This document shows, piece by piece, positions 36,440 to 48,183 of a stretch of DNA of 64,000 nucleotides. Origin of the DNA: Sphagnum magellanicum (lineage: Eukaryota > Streptophyta > Sphagnopsida > Sphagnales > Sphagnaceae); NCBI GenBank assembly GCA_021904315.1, contig CM038917.1, positions 10,214,041-10,278,040 of the forward strand. Reading direction: 5' to 3'. A program made the translations under genes and the position numbers. The number at the start of each line of letters is the position of its first letter. The first letter of the stretch is position 1. The notes beneath the pieces were generated by a model. It was not told the origin of the DNA. It saw only the letters and a list, made by a program, of their open reading frames with translations, and did not search any database.

Positions 36440-38060
36440 TCAAAAAATGTAATGTGCAACATAAAACGTTTTTCAAGAATTTGATTTCATTTGTTGTGCA
36501 AAACCATCTACCCATTCTATTTGTTGAGATATTTGATTAAATGGTTGATAATGCAACCATGCCCTCATGTTGTTTCCTCTCCTAAAAAGCCTTTAATCAA
36601 GAAGTGACATAATTGAAAAAGCAAACAAACATATGTCCTAATAGTTTTAACAAATTATGTTTCTATCATTTCAAGTTTTAAATGTCCATAGGGGCATGTG
36701 ATGTTTTTTCTTTTGTTGTGAATTTTTTGGGAGTATATTGGGTGCTAAAATATATTACAAAATTTGGCTTGCTTGATGTATTTAAAATATTAAGGCAAAC
36801 ATTCACAAGAATCTATAAGACTTTTTTAAATAGTATGGTTTGACAAATTAAATCATTGTTTATGTGAAGGATGAAGGCTCAAATTTGAATATAATGATAG
36901 ATGTTTTGAAATTAGTAATTAGTTGTAATATTTTGGATGTGGAGGAAAATTTTCAAAACACATGTTTTGGACTGCCTTCTTTAAAGTTTGTCAATATGAA
37001 ATTACTGAAAAGAATGTGTGAATGTGTGTAGAGGCTTAAGATATGATTCCATCAAATTTGCCCAAACATATTTGCAAAAATGTATAACATGACCTAAAAA
37101 GTTGGGGAAAGGAAGACAAAAGTGGATGAAAACTTGCATTAATGCAAATCTTGTTTTCATTACTTGCATTTTAAATCAGTCAAGGGGTCATTAAGTGAAT
37201 GCATTACATGCAACCATATCCATGAGCATTAAATTAAAGGAAGAAATTAGCCATTTTGTTTTGGATACCTCGATGAAAAATGATTTAAGAATGGATATTG
37301 ATTGGTTGGGAGCTTTTATAATGAACATGAAAAAGGTAGTATGTGGGGTCATTGACTTTTTCCTTTCCGTCTTGACAAAATATGATGAGAGGAAAATTCA
37401 TAATATGCTATCCCTAATGTTAAATCTTAAATTCAAAAGTTGGAATTTTTCTTCTTCTTCTATTGGTTGTGAACAAAGGGTGGCCATAGCTAAAAAATAT
37501 GATAAGAGGTTGTTTTTCTTGTGTTTTTGAAGTGTTGTTATCATTTGCATCCATTATCCAAAGTCAAAAGTTATTTTGCTAACAAAATTGATAAAGATTG
37601 TAGTTTGGATATTTTTGAAATGGTAGCAAGCATTAGTGAATCTATGAAAGAATGTGTCAATTGATAATTGTTGATGTCTTGAAGATATTAAATGGATGTG
37701 ATAAGCATCAAGTGCCCTTTGGAGTGGTAGAAAAAATAAGAATCCATGTTTCTAACTATTGGTTTTTTAATTTGACAAATTTTGGGGATTGTTGGTTTTC
37801 AAATTGAAATAGAAAAAAATATTTTCCTTTGCTAGTAAATTCACAAATTTGAAAAGATATCACTTGTAGTTAGATTACCTTGAAAAATTCATTTTAAAAA
37901 AAAAAATTTGGTTAAATGACACAAGGGTTGGTTTCAAGAAACCTTTTAGTTTAATAAAATTGATAGATTTTGAAAAAGAGTTAAATGAGGAATTTGAAAA
38001 TTTTGAATGTTCATTTGAAGAAGATGAATTCAAAAAAATTGTCCCAAATGCCAACATCGA
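36440..38060 (+). mobile_element. Degenerate hAT-like transposase relic
   Basis: Segments in several plus-strand frames, broken by stops and frameshifts, read in order like one hAT-superfamily transposase. They include KNLISFVVQNHLPILFVEIF at about 36474-36533, VYVKDEGSNLN at 36858-36890, LGKGRQKWMKTC near 37100-37135 and an intact 111-codon frame at 37195-37530 with KYDERKIHNMLSLMLN. After one frameshift come HLHPLSKVKSYFANKIDKD and LDIFEMVASISESMKE, and near 37900-38050 an acidic tail (KELNEEFENFE). The order and spacing match hAT-like proteins I associate with moss genomes; this is from memory and not searched. Terminal inverted repeats and target-site duplications were not found. Confidence 0.65.
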
Positions 38061-41000
38061 CCATCATCACCATCGCTAATGTCATTGCCAACATACTCAT
38101 AGATGAATTTCATCCATGAACATCCATTGTATATATCATCCAATGGATGATATTCATTCACATTGATGACATTCATCCATCACTATCCATATTTATCCAT
38201 AATTTATGAATTTCATCCATCATTATTTACTTTTCATGCATAACTTGTAATTCATTATAATTTTAAAAGGTTCTCAAAAAAGGTTTTTTGTACAATGGGC
38301 ACAAGGAAGCTTTCATAGAAACTTTGTTAAGTTAAATCTCCAAATAGGTATGTATAAATAAAGGTAAAAACTTCATTATTTTTAATTTATTGAACATTAA
38401 TTTGAGGTAAAATTTTGCATGATAACTTTGTTTGTTTCATTTCATGTTCATGTTTTCATATGTTATCACAATAAAATTTTGTTTAAATTTTTGTTTAGCA
38501 CATTTCATGTTTGTGTATTTAATTTTCATCTTTTGATTTTGGATTTATATTTAAATTTGATTATACTATAGTTTTTTTTTGGTTTTAATATATTTTGGAA
38601 ATCCTTTTGTCTTGGTAACTTTTGTGCATGTACAAAAAAAACCTAATTATTACACATTCTGTGTAATGATTTTTTCCTTTAATAATTTCTCATTTTATAC
38701 TAACCATGTTTGTGGATGTGGATGGCAAATAATTAACACCATATGTTGAATGTGGTATACATTGATAAAGGCTTGATTAGAGGCTCTAAACATCTCCACA
38801 TGCCCTTTACTTTGGCTTCTAATGATAGTTACCACATCCAACATGAATTGTTAATCATTTCCCCACCTTCATCCATAAACATTAAAAAACTTGGGCTCCA
38901 TGTTATTACACACTACCAATGGCAATCAATCAATCAATTGATAAAAAATTGAATTGATTTTGTGAAAATTAAGTTCCATTCGAATGAATATATTGAATAA
39001 CATTATATGCAATTTGATTGAATTTAATTTTAATTAAATTGGATTCAAATTTAATTCAAATACATTCAATGGAATTTGAATTCAATAAAATTCAATTCCA
39101 ATTCAACTAAATTTAGTTCAACAATTGGATTAATATTCAATTGAAGAGAAACGATATGCAAATTGGTAGAAAATGTATTTGAAATATGCTTGTCAATATG
39201 TTATTGAGAAAAAAAACTTTTAACATACACAAATCCAAAAAGACACCTTTACATGCCCTTTTAATTGGGAACGGGTTAAACAAATTCCAATTTGGAACCA
39301 TCCAAATGAAGACTTATGATTCATGAAACCTAAAGTTGTCCTACTTAAACCAACTTTATGAATCATCATTGTTTGAATTTGACATTAAAAGTGAAAATTT
39401 TAAATCATAATTACAATTAGTTGTATAAAGTTAATCATTTTTTTTTTAACCTTCTAAAGATCATGGTATCCTATGCATACCTATTTATAAATCCAACTTA
39501 AGTTTCACATTATTTAAAAAAAAAAATTTGTCCAAAGGATTTGTCAGGCCATGTTATGTTACATACAAAGATGTTCTATAACAGTAATCAATGTGCTCCT
39601 TGTGTCTTTCATTCTTTTATCTTAATTGAACATTTCAAGCACATTCACAATTATTTAAAATTCATTGCAACAAGGTTGATTTTGCTTGATCCATAAAACC
39701 TCACAACAAACAAATGTCCAATCATCCTTTCACCATATATATTTTTGACAATTTTTGTGATTAAAAAGGTTCAATTTTGATTGCATATAGGTCAATTTAA
39801 CACAAAAATGCTACAAAATGACATGAAAATATGTTAATGATAATTAATGTAGAAGAAGTAATTTTAAATAAATGGTGAACCAACGAAATTTTGGTTGAAA
39901 AAAATATGAATAATTGGGAATACAATAAAGGTAATTATGAAGTTTGAAGATTGATGTTTTTGTTGTGGGATTTATAGCAATTATTTTAAAAATTAGATTT
40001 ACATTGTGATTAATATTGTTTTGGCCATTATTGTGATCACTTTCACCCACACAATGCTTGTGATTGGCCTTAGATCATCAATAACCTAGGTTGCTTGTGC
40101 CACCAATTGTTGAACATGATCTTAATTTTGCTTTTAAAATTCAATTCAATTTTATTACAAATGATTTTCCACGTAGGTATTGAAATATTTGTAATCTAAT
40201 AAACATGATCTTCAATTTGATATTGAGGAAATCTTCAAAGGAGAAGCATTTAAATTTTCAAGAATCACAAAAAAACGTTTCATGATTGTTTTGAAAACTA
40301 TTTCACAAGTGAAAAATAGAATCATTTAACATGCAAATGGAAGAACCTAATGAATTTTTAAAGCTAATAAATAAACATTTATAAAATTCAACAAAACCTC
40401 AACTTGTTGATTGTAAAACAAATGTATAAATTGATTAAGTTTTGTGAATGGATTATGAAAGGTAGTGTTTATCCCAATGAGGTTTCTTTTTTCTTAATTC
40501 TTAAGATTCCCCTTGTACTTTCCCTCTAACATTTCAAAGCACATTTCTAGAATAAACATTAGTCTTATGGGCATGACAAATGGTTTGTCCCCATTTTTTC
40601 TTGTTTGAAGGTGTTATTTCAAGGAATGGCTACCAAGTGTCATCTTTCATTTTATGGGAATCCATGGCATGAAAAGCATGTAGAGTTGAATGGAATGATT
40701 TTTTAAATTTATTTTTTTGGTTTGGATTCTTGCATTTTGGATGGCTTTTTGGTAGATGTGTGTATATTTCATTTGTGTGACTTTGTTAGTTCCAAAATGT
40801 GGGGGCACCAATAAGAAAGAAAGATAATTGACCTAAAATGTCAAGCTTTTGCTACCCAAAAGAAGAACATATAGGTTATTATTTTTTCTTCATAGAACAT
40901 TATTTTTTATTTGGCAACTCTAAATTGGTTGAAACATAAAGCAAGATTTTGCATAGGATTTAATAAACAATGCATCAAAACATCACATGCAAGCTTTGAC

Positions 41001-42509
41001 TCTTCTTTACAACACATCTTTACAACACATTGCTGAAATTGAATACCTAATTATATCATAACACATTCGCTTTCCCAAGAAATGCATTTTGCAACTAAAA
41101 ATGATTGAACAACTCTTCGAAGTATGAATGACACTACCAGTTATAGCCAAGTCTGGCTAAATCTTTATAGGGATGAGCACCACCTTAGCACTTTTTTAAT
41201 ATCCTTTAAAAACACATTGGTCATAATAAAAGCCCCTTTACTAGTATTTTGTTTTGGGGGTCAATTTATGATGTAGCATCATTAATAATCATCCCAAACA
41301 AAATTAGCATTCATTGGTAACAAGTTTGTCAAAAAATATCCAAATTGTAGAATAGTTGAGAAAACTACCCTAAAATCTAAAAATTGTGTGTTGGTGAAAT
41401 TTTCTCTCAAAAAAGAAAATTTCCTCAAATTGTGACAATTTTTTTTCTTTTTAAATAGAAAACTATGGCATAACATTCCCTTCTATTTTATGAGATTGAA
41501 ATTTTGTGAAATTTTTTCACAATTTTTTCTTTATAAAAAATTAGTTTCCTCTCCACCCCTAATTCCACATTATGCAAAATCTCATTTAAATCACGAACTA
41601 ATATTCTCATGGTTGATGATCATAGCGCTTGCAAGCTGCAGCATTGAGGGTCTTTTTCGATTGAGTGGTTCTGGTCATAGATTTTACCACAATAGCAGCT
41701 TTCCATTACATTTGTTTCAAATAGCTGACTGCAAGCACTTGCAGTCATCTCATAGCTCTACGAGTCCAACAGATTCACCAAACGTGAAAGATGTGTGAAC
41801 TATGAGTCAACCTATGAATCATCACGTTGGGAAGACACTTGTCATTCTCATTTGTGTGAGATGGTACGATCCCATAATTTCCTCACAAAGTTTCTTACTC
41901 ATGAAATGTTACCAACGTTCCTAACATTAATTAGCTTTTAGATCTCTCTCTAGCCCCAGGAGGAGTACAGCTCTTTAATGGAAAGTGCTTGTCCATGCAA
42001 CAAAGGAAAAAAATAAACAGGCCTCCATTTTTAGGCTCAGAGTGTGTAGTCTAGTCTGTACCTATGGGGCGTAGGGAGGGGGTGAATTTTGTGCCATATG
42101 GCAAATTTCTTTAAGGAAATATTGGACAAAACTATTTTTTCACTGTAATTTCTACTAAATTCTCTGTTTTATGAAAGGGGAAATTTTTTTAAAAAAAAGC
42201 CCAATTTCTTGACATCAAAAATTTTGGGGTGGAGGAAAAATTAAAATAAAATAAAATAAAATAGCTGGTCATGATGGCCCATGGGCCCAAGTGCTAAAGT
42301 GTAAATAACTTTCCCTAAGGAACTTCTTATCCCATAGGTACCTAGTAAGTAGGTAAGGGCCCCACAGAGGTAGATATTTTGGAATGGGTCCTAATAGAGG
42401 AAATGAGATAGACACCAAATCAATCTCCCAATGAATTTCACAAAAGAGAATGAAAAAAAAAAAAACAAAACAAAAAAGAACAAAAACGAAGCCCATTTGA
42501 TGCTTAACT
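38061..42509. other. AT-rich intergenic desert
   Basis: No supportable gene. It includes an ATTCATCC-type simple-sequence patch at about 38090-38240, an AATTCAA-rich patch at about 38975-39135 and general decayed AT-rich DNA. A short block of higher complexity at about 41600-41880 has an open frame without any recognised motif. Confidence 0.6.
38975..39135. repeat. AATTCAA/ATTGAATT-rich degenerate satellite patch
   Basis: Short words such as AATTCAATT, AATTTAATT and ATTCAAATT recur many times in both orientations over about 160 bp, giving a locally palindromic, AT-only sequence. It looks like a decayed simple-sequence array. Confidence 0.6.
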
Positions 42510-42665
42510 CCCAGCTCACCAATCAGCGCTCTCTTTACTGCCGTCGAGAGTGTTGCAAAACGACGAACTGACGATTTCGGATAAGTAGCTCTCGTCCTCA
42601 ATCGTCGTTAATTCGTTCGTTCTTGAGAGAGTTAGTGAGTTCGCGCGATCCCGTTTCCTGGCACC
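42510..42665. promoter_or_regulatory. Isolated GC-rich promoter-like block with CCAAT motif
   Basis: A block of about 155 bp is clearly richer in GC and CpG than its surroundings and contains CCAATCAGCG, CTCTCGTCC and TCGTTCGTTC-type sequence. It resembles the leader DNA seen at GLT1 and the rhomboid gene but has no ORF attached. It could be a distal promoter or first exon of the rhomboid gene 1.7 kb downstream, or the remnant of a lost gene. Confidence 0.3.
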
Positions 42666-42674
42666 AATGTTTTT

Positions 42675-43650
42675 TTTTTTTTTGGTTGGGGGGGTCAATT
42701 TTGTGAGGTAGCCAAAATGGCGATAACCCATAGGAAGATTTAGCCAAATTTGGCCACAATTTAAATATAACAGTAAAAATTCTTAAACATCTTTCTTTAT
42801 TTATGGCTAACCTACTTGAACCATGTATAGAAATTTGATCATTTTGATTAAATTTTTGACGAATTATGGCTACTGAAAATTCTCAAAAAGCAGTTTGATT
42901 TTAACACTTTTAATTTTTAGTTTCGCTTTTTTCACTAACCTACTTGAACAATGTATAGAGATCTGGAATTTTTTTTATAAAAAGGTCGAATTATGGCTAT
43001 TGAAAATCTTTTTAAAAAATCACTTGGTTTTAGCACTTTTAAAATTTTTAATTTCGCTTTTTGATTGTACATAGCCAGCAAATAAAGGGCTGGGACCTGG
43101 AATTTGGCAATGGTTTTTTTTTGGTGGGGGGGGGGGGGGGGGGTCAATTCTCTGAGGTAGCCCAAAGTGATAATCATACACAGAAAGATTTAGCCAAATT
43201 TGTCTACAACCTAAAAGCAAAACTAAAAATTCTTAAACAAACATCCTTCTATAATTTTTGGCTACCTACTTGAACCATGTATAGGAATCTGGCATTTTTT
43301 TTTTGTAAATTATAGCTATTGAGTTAAATCTATTGAAAATCTTTAAAAGCGCTTGATTTTAGCATTTTTTTAAATTTTAATTTCGCTTTTTGGCTACCCT
43401 ACTTGAACCATGCCTACAAATTTGGCGATTTTTGGTAATTTTTTTTGTCGAATTATAGCTATTGAAAATCTCTGAAAGCCATTGCTTTTAGCAATTTTCA
43501 ATTCTTAATTTGGAAATTTGGCTATTCTACTTGAACCATGTATAGAAATTTGGCGGGTTTTCTTAAAATTTGGTCGATTTTGTGACTATTGAAAATCTTT
43601 TTAAAAATAAAACACTTGATTTTTGCAAATTGTATTTTTAATTTCGCATC
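42675..43650. repeat. Nested repeats, ~130-bp units within a ~445-bp duplication
   Basis: The phrase CTACTTGAACCATGTATAGA recurs near 42809, 42939, 43263, 43395 and 43527 (some copies with substitutions), with local spacing of 130-132 bp. Each unit also contains GAATTATGGCTATTGAAAAT and TTTTTAATTTCGCTTTTTGG-like segments. On a larger scale the T-run/G-run/TCAATT...GTAGCC...GATTTAGCCAAATTTG block at about 42668-42830 repeats at about 43115-43275. The repeat ends about 30 bp before the GC-rich leader of the rhomboid gene. Confidence 0.85.
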
Positions 43651-43669
43651 TTGGCTATTTCTAGCTAGC

Positions 43670-44369
43670 AGAAAAAAGGCTGAAAGTTCGTCCGTGCGAC
43701 GGACGCACAAACGGCGACGGTCGCTCACTTCCGCGCTCGCCGGTTCTGGCCTTGCACGTCGATTCTCGTTGCGTGAGAATGGATAGGATTGCGCCGAGCG
43801 CCGTCGCTTTGCTCTTTGCTCTTGGATAGGATCGTCGTCTCTTTGTCTCTTCTCGCTTGCTTCCTTCTTTCGTTCGCAGCTGCTGTGGCTGCACAGCCCT
43901 GCTGATGTTTCGTACGAATGGCCATGGCTATGAAAGTTTCTGCAAAAGTTTCTGCAGCAGAGGAGCAAACCATCCGCAGGTACGCACCATCGCACTTTCC
44001 TTGATTTGATGATTTCAGAGGCAAATGTGACGACTCCGGAACAACTTGTCGTCGTCGGTACATCCTATTGCTTTGAAGAAACGTGTAATTGATAGGCGCA
44101 CTCGTCTCTCCGATTCGACTCGACTCGATTTGCAAGTTTCTTTTTCATGGAAATTTTGGATTTGCGTTAGGAAAGGAGCGGGGACAAGATTTGGAGCAAC
44201 GAGAGAAATTTTCTTTGGTTTCTGTATGTATCGATTGGAAGAAGAATCCGATCTGGTGTTTGACATTTCGTTGGAAGTCTTTTGAACAGTATGTCATCAC
44301 AGCTGCTGCGTTTGTGAAGAAGAACGGCCTGTCTGAGTTTTTTAGAGAGAGAGAGACAGGGACAGAGAT
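43670..44369 (+). promoter_or_regulatory. Promoter/5' leader of the rhomboid gene with probable leader intron
   Basis: GC-rich sequence starts abruptly after the repeats. A candidate splice donor follows CCATCCGCAG at 43979|43980 (GTACGC). A good acceptor (TTTTTTAG) lies just before the start codon, near 44344, so a leader intron is likely but not proven. An upstream ATG in strong context (GAATGGCCATGGC) at 43918-43920 begins MAMAMKVSAK and would run out of frame with the main ORF across that splice, so it may act as a uORF. No clear TATA box was seen. Confidence 0.4.
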
Positions 44370-47095
44370 ATGGCCACTATTATTCAAGGGTTGCAGACTG
44401 CGCAATTGAGCTATGTCTGCAAGGAGCAGTCTCTGCTAACTCCTCATGTCCGCAGAAACGGTCTCGGGAAGGTGCTCGTGTTGAATAACACAGGTCGTCG
44501 CAGTAATAACGCAGATGGCACCACAGTAATGTGTGGCGCGCGCAGTAGCAGTGGCTTGTGTCTCAGGTTCTTGCACGGCCGCACAGTTCATAGAAGTGTT
44601 TCCGTTCACGGATATGGCAACCGGAGGTGCGGGGAGTTTCCATTTCCATCGTCAGTATTGTGCTGTCTTCGAAGCACGCAAGTGGAACACATTGAAGAAG
44701 TGCAGTTTGATAAGAATCCGTCGACATCGTCATCGAGCACTGAAAGCTCCAGTGATGAAAATAGTAGAGAACGGCAAGGAATGGCTGTTAGGAGGGGATT
44801 AAGCGCACTGGATGCATATTTTGATAAGCTCCACGGTTCTAGCAGTACTACTGTAAATGGAGCTTCAAGCGCGTCCAGTAGTTTGAGAAATGGTGATGTA
44901 ACCACCTCCGGGAGGAGTGAAATGGCGACAGTTCTTCTCCCGAGTCAGGATTCGAGCCGCCAGACTAGTCATGCCAGTGGAGCAGAAGCTGCAAATACTG
45001 TTGCTATAAAGACAGATCCAGAAAAGGAAGCAAAAGTTCCGCAAGGTCTAAGGGCGTTGGATGCCTACTTCAACAAGCTTCGTCCTCCCAAAGCCAAAGC
45101 AGGTCTTCTTTCCTTCCCCCATTCAATTTTCTAGTCTCATGTGTTGTTCCATATAGCATCAGTGTTTTTCCAGCCGAACAAGGTTAGTAACATGCACAGC
45201 ATGCCTTGCAGTTGTACCAGAGAAAGCAGAAACTGAGAGCAAAGTGGAGGCACCTCAGGCACCTGGGATAGACACAACCACAGAGGCAAGTGAAGTTGAC
45301 AAGGACGAGGATGAAGTACTTGACTACAGACAGCTGTTGGAGGAGCTAGAGGCAGCCCTTGAGAAGGGAGTGGAGCCCCGGAATTTGCCTCCACACATGT
45401 CTCAAGACCCTATATGGCAGGGTGGCAATTCCTACTCTTATGTAGTGTGAGTGATGCACCCACCACCCATACCCATCTGAGTCTGGCATTTCTAAGTAGA
45501 CTTAATGATAAAACCAGATTCACCTTGCTTGAGAGGTGCAAATGTGATAAACGGCAGATTTCATTATTTTTGCAGTGGGAAAAAGCAAGTGATTTCGCTT
45601 GCAAGCTTATAAACTTCAGTCACACATCATTGTCTCATTAAGTGCAGAAAAACATTGATTGCAAGTTGATTATTTGCATCCTTGACTTGGAACCCCCCAG
45701 CCTCTGAAAGTTGCTGCAATTTATGGCTGAGTCTTATGCAGGAACACGCTGGTTGCTGTCAACCTTGCCGTTTTCTTGTTTGGCTTGGCAAGTCCACATG
45801 GTGTGCCAGGGATGGGAGATGCATCACTTCCCTACTTATATGGAGCCAAAGTGAATGAGCTTATTGTGGATGGAGAGTGGTGGCGCCTTCTTACACCCAT
45901 GTTTCTGGTGATTTGCTCTGCCTTCTTGTAAATTCCAATGTAACAATGTAACATTTGTTGTACAGTCAAACAGGTTTGGAGTTCATTTTCCAGTACAAAA
46001 AATTAGGCCTGACTCAAGTCCATCTGATTACAAACTGGTACATGACCTTGAATTAACCTAAAGTCAACCATGATGACCTTGATGACATCCTATCCTTGCC
46101 TTTGCAAGTTCTGGTATGGTGTTCGATGTATTGTAACAAAAATGCTTTTCTTGTTGTAAACATACAGCATTCGAGCCTGGTACACATAGGCTTGAGTACA
46201 TGGGCACTCCTGTCCTATGGCCCGGGTGTGGAGAGTGTTTATGGATCAATTGGTTTTGGTATGATCTACCTGATTGGAGGCCTTTTCGGTAACCTTCTGA
46301 GCTTCTTCCACACACCTGAAGGCACTGTGGGTGGCACTGTAAGTTTTTGCCTTTAGCTATCTGCAAACTTGATTTTTAACCATTCAGGGCCAAACACTCA
46401 TTGTTGAGTCAATCTATTCCTTTGCCCATTTCACATTGTGGACAAATGGATCTTAGCTTATCTACTTGCCTTGATGTCACAGGGTCCAGTCTTTGCTCTA
46501 ATGGGCACCTGGCTGGTGTATGTACTGCGCAACCGTGAGATTATTGGACTTGAATTGGCAGATGACATGATTCGCAAATTGGCCATCACAACTGCTATCA
46601 TCGTGGCCCTCTGCAACTCTTTCCCAATTGATGACTGGTGAAATCCCTTACCTACATTGTTTTGTCTTCAAGAGGCAGCATTTTGATGTTATGTAGGGGA
46701 TGTTTTGTCTTCAAGCAACAAGCCTCACCTGTTGCTTTTCTGGTCAAAGTTGTTCAGTCAATTTTTTTCCAAAGAGCACTTCAGTCTAATGACATGCTTG
46801 ATCATTATGCAGGACACATTTGGGAGCTGGAGTTGTTGGAATCATCTTTGGCTTTTTCACTTGCCCCACAGTGCATGTTAATGTTCACCTGGAGGAGACA
46901 GCATCTGAAAGCAAGAATGATAATGATGATGCAATGGATTCATACCTTCTTCTGAATGAAACCCTTCCTCTCTTTAGACTTGTCACTGTATTTGCACTTT
47001 GCCTTGCTCTCTTCTTCTGCCTCTACAGTCTGGGAGTACCAATTGCCACCGAGTTTCACTTTCTCCATAGTGCTATTAGTGATGAAAACTGGTAG
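44370..47095 (+). CDS. RBL9: Plastid rhomboid-like pseudoprotease, RBL9-type
   Basis: Rhomboid-family membrane protein of the plant chloroplast RBL9 group. Coding exons 44370-45102, 45212-45446, 45742-45907, 46168-46338, 46483-46637 and 46813-47095 total 1743 nt (580 residues) with matching phases. The N-terminus is Ser/Arg-rich and transit-peptide-like. Residues 143-154 (GLSALDAYFDKL) and 226-237 (GLRALDAYFNKL) are a duplicated motif in a low-complexity, probably disordered region. The rhomboid domain follows, with about seven membrane segments: GEWWRLLTPMFLH, then HIGLSTWALLSYGPGV, the half-motif FFHTPEGTVGGT|GPVFALMG, and WTHLGAGVVG. The position of the catalytic Ser in GxSG is Thr435, and the oxyanion Asn after the HxxxxHxxxN pattern is Ser, while His489 is kept. 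Loss of the Ser is, from memory, shared with Arabidopsis RBL9, so this is a non-protease member and the gene is not decayed. Confidence 0.9.
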
Positions 47096-48183
47096 ATCAT
47101 TTGCAGACATCCTAACCACTTATAACCTTGCACAGGGTTAATGGAAGATGGCCATCACTTTTACTTGTGTTGTGTTGGGCACTGGGAAACCCAGTGATCA
47201 CAATGGTGATGATTTAGTCTTTGTACATTAGTAGAGTTCTTTTTCTCAAACACAATGGTGTTGATTTGAGGTTTCCAAATATCTGTACAGGCAAGGGATC
47301 GAGATAATCAGCCCTGAAGTCTAACAACTGCATATCACCCTACTTTCTATGTTTTGCATCTATTCACAGCCCTGCAGATGTTGAGAACAAGAGATTAGGT
47401 GTATTGTGCAGAGTTTGACAAGTGAAGGAGGTTCTTTTCACAGTGAGTCTGTTGAGTGTTAGATGATCTTCAACCTTCCGAAGCTTCCAGAGTTCACCAG
47501 TGGAGAACCTGTGTCAAATCAATTTTTATTCCATGTACATGTATGATATGTAACCAGGGAACCTTGAGTAACAAGCGCTGATTGCTGACAGGATTCTGTA
47601 TCCTGTCTTCACTCTGTTTCACGATTGACAGTCACTTGCAGTCACTTGCAGATGTATATACAAAGTGAAATGCAAGCACATCTGTTTTAACAACAAACAG
47701 CTTTGAGAGTGGCATTCAAGTGTGTGCTTACTACAATCCCCTACTTTCTTCATCAATTATGGAAACTGATGCTTTTCAATTCTGTTCTAAGATTGTAAGA
47801 TCATGGTATTGTGTCATTCTCACGGTGACTGCTATAACTCAAGCTATCAGCCTTGTGCTTATAGATACTGCTGGGACATTCTTCAACAAGCTGGGTCATT
47901 TTCAACAATCAAAACAAGAATAGAAGCTTCAGGTTTTGTGTGATTTATTGCACCACTTACTGCTAAAAGCAAAACCAAAATAATAACAGCACTCAGACTG
48001 CAGGCACATGAAACTTCAACCTCTTTGTAATGGAGACATGGAAAGATTGTCACATGCCAAACAGGAACCCTGTTTGGTGCAGTGAACTACAAAGCCGGAA
48101 GCAATCAGCATGAGCAAGGAGTTAATGCATTTTGATACTTCTAAAGTAAGAAAGTTCTGCCTTGAAACTGCTTAGCAATGTCT
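47096..48183. other. Convergent spacer between RBL9 and RPL29
   Basis: This stretch carries the 3' UTRs of the rhomboid gene (+) and the eL29 gene (-). A short direct repeat CAGTCACTTG occurs twice near 47630-47650. A 67-codon open frame at 47720-47923 has no recognisable motif and probably is not coding. Confidence 0.6.

Noticed and set aside
43522..44135. Overlapping minus-strand frames of 136-157 codons upstream of the rhomboid gene
   Set aside because: Antisense to the GC-rich leader and rich in Arg/Ser/Lys from CG-rich DNA, with no family motif.
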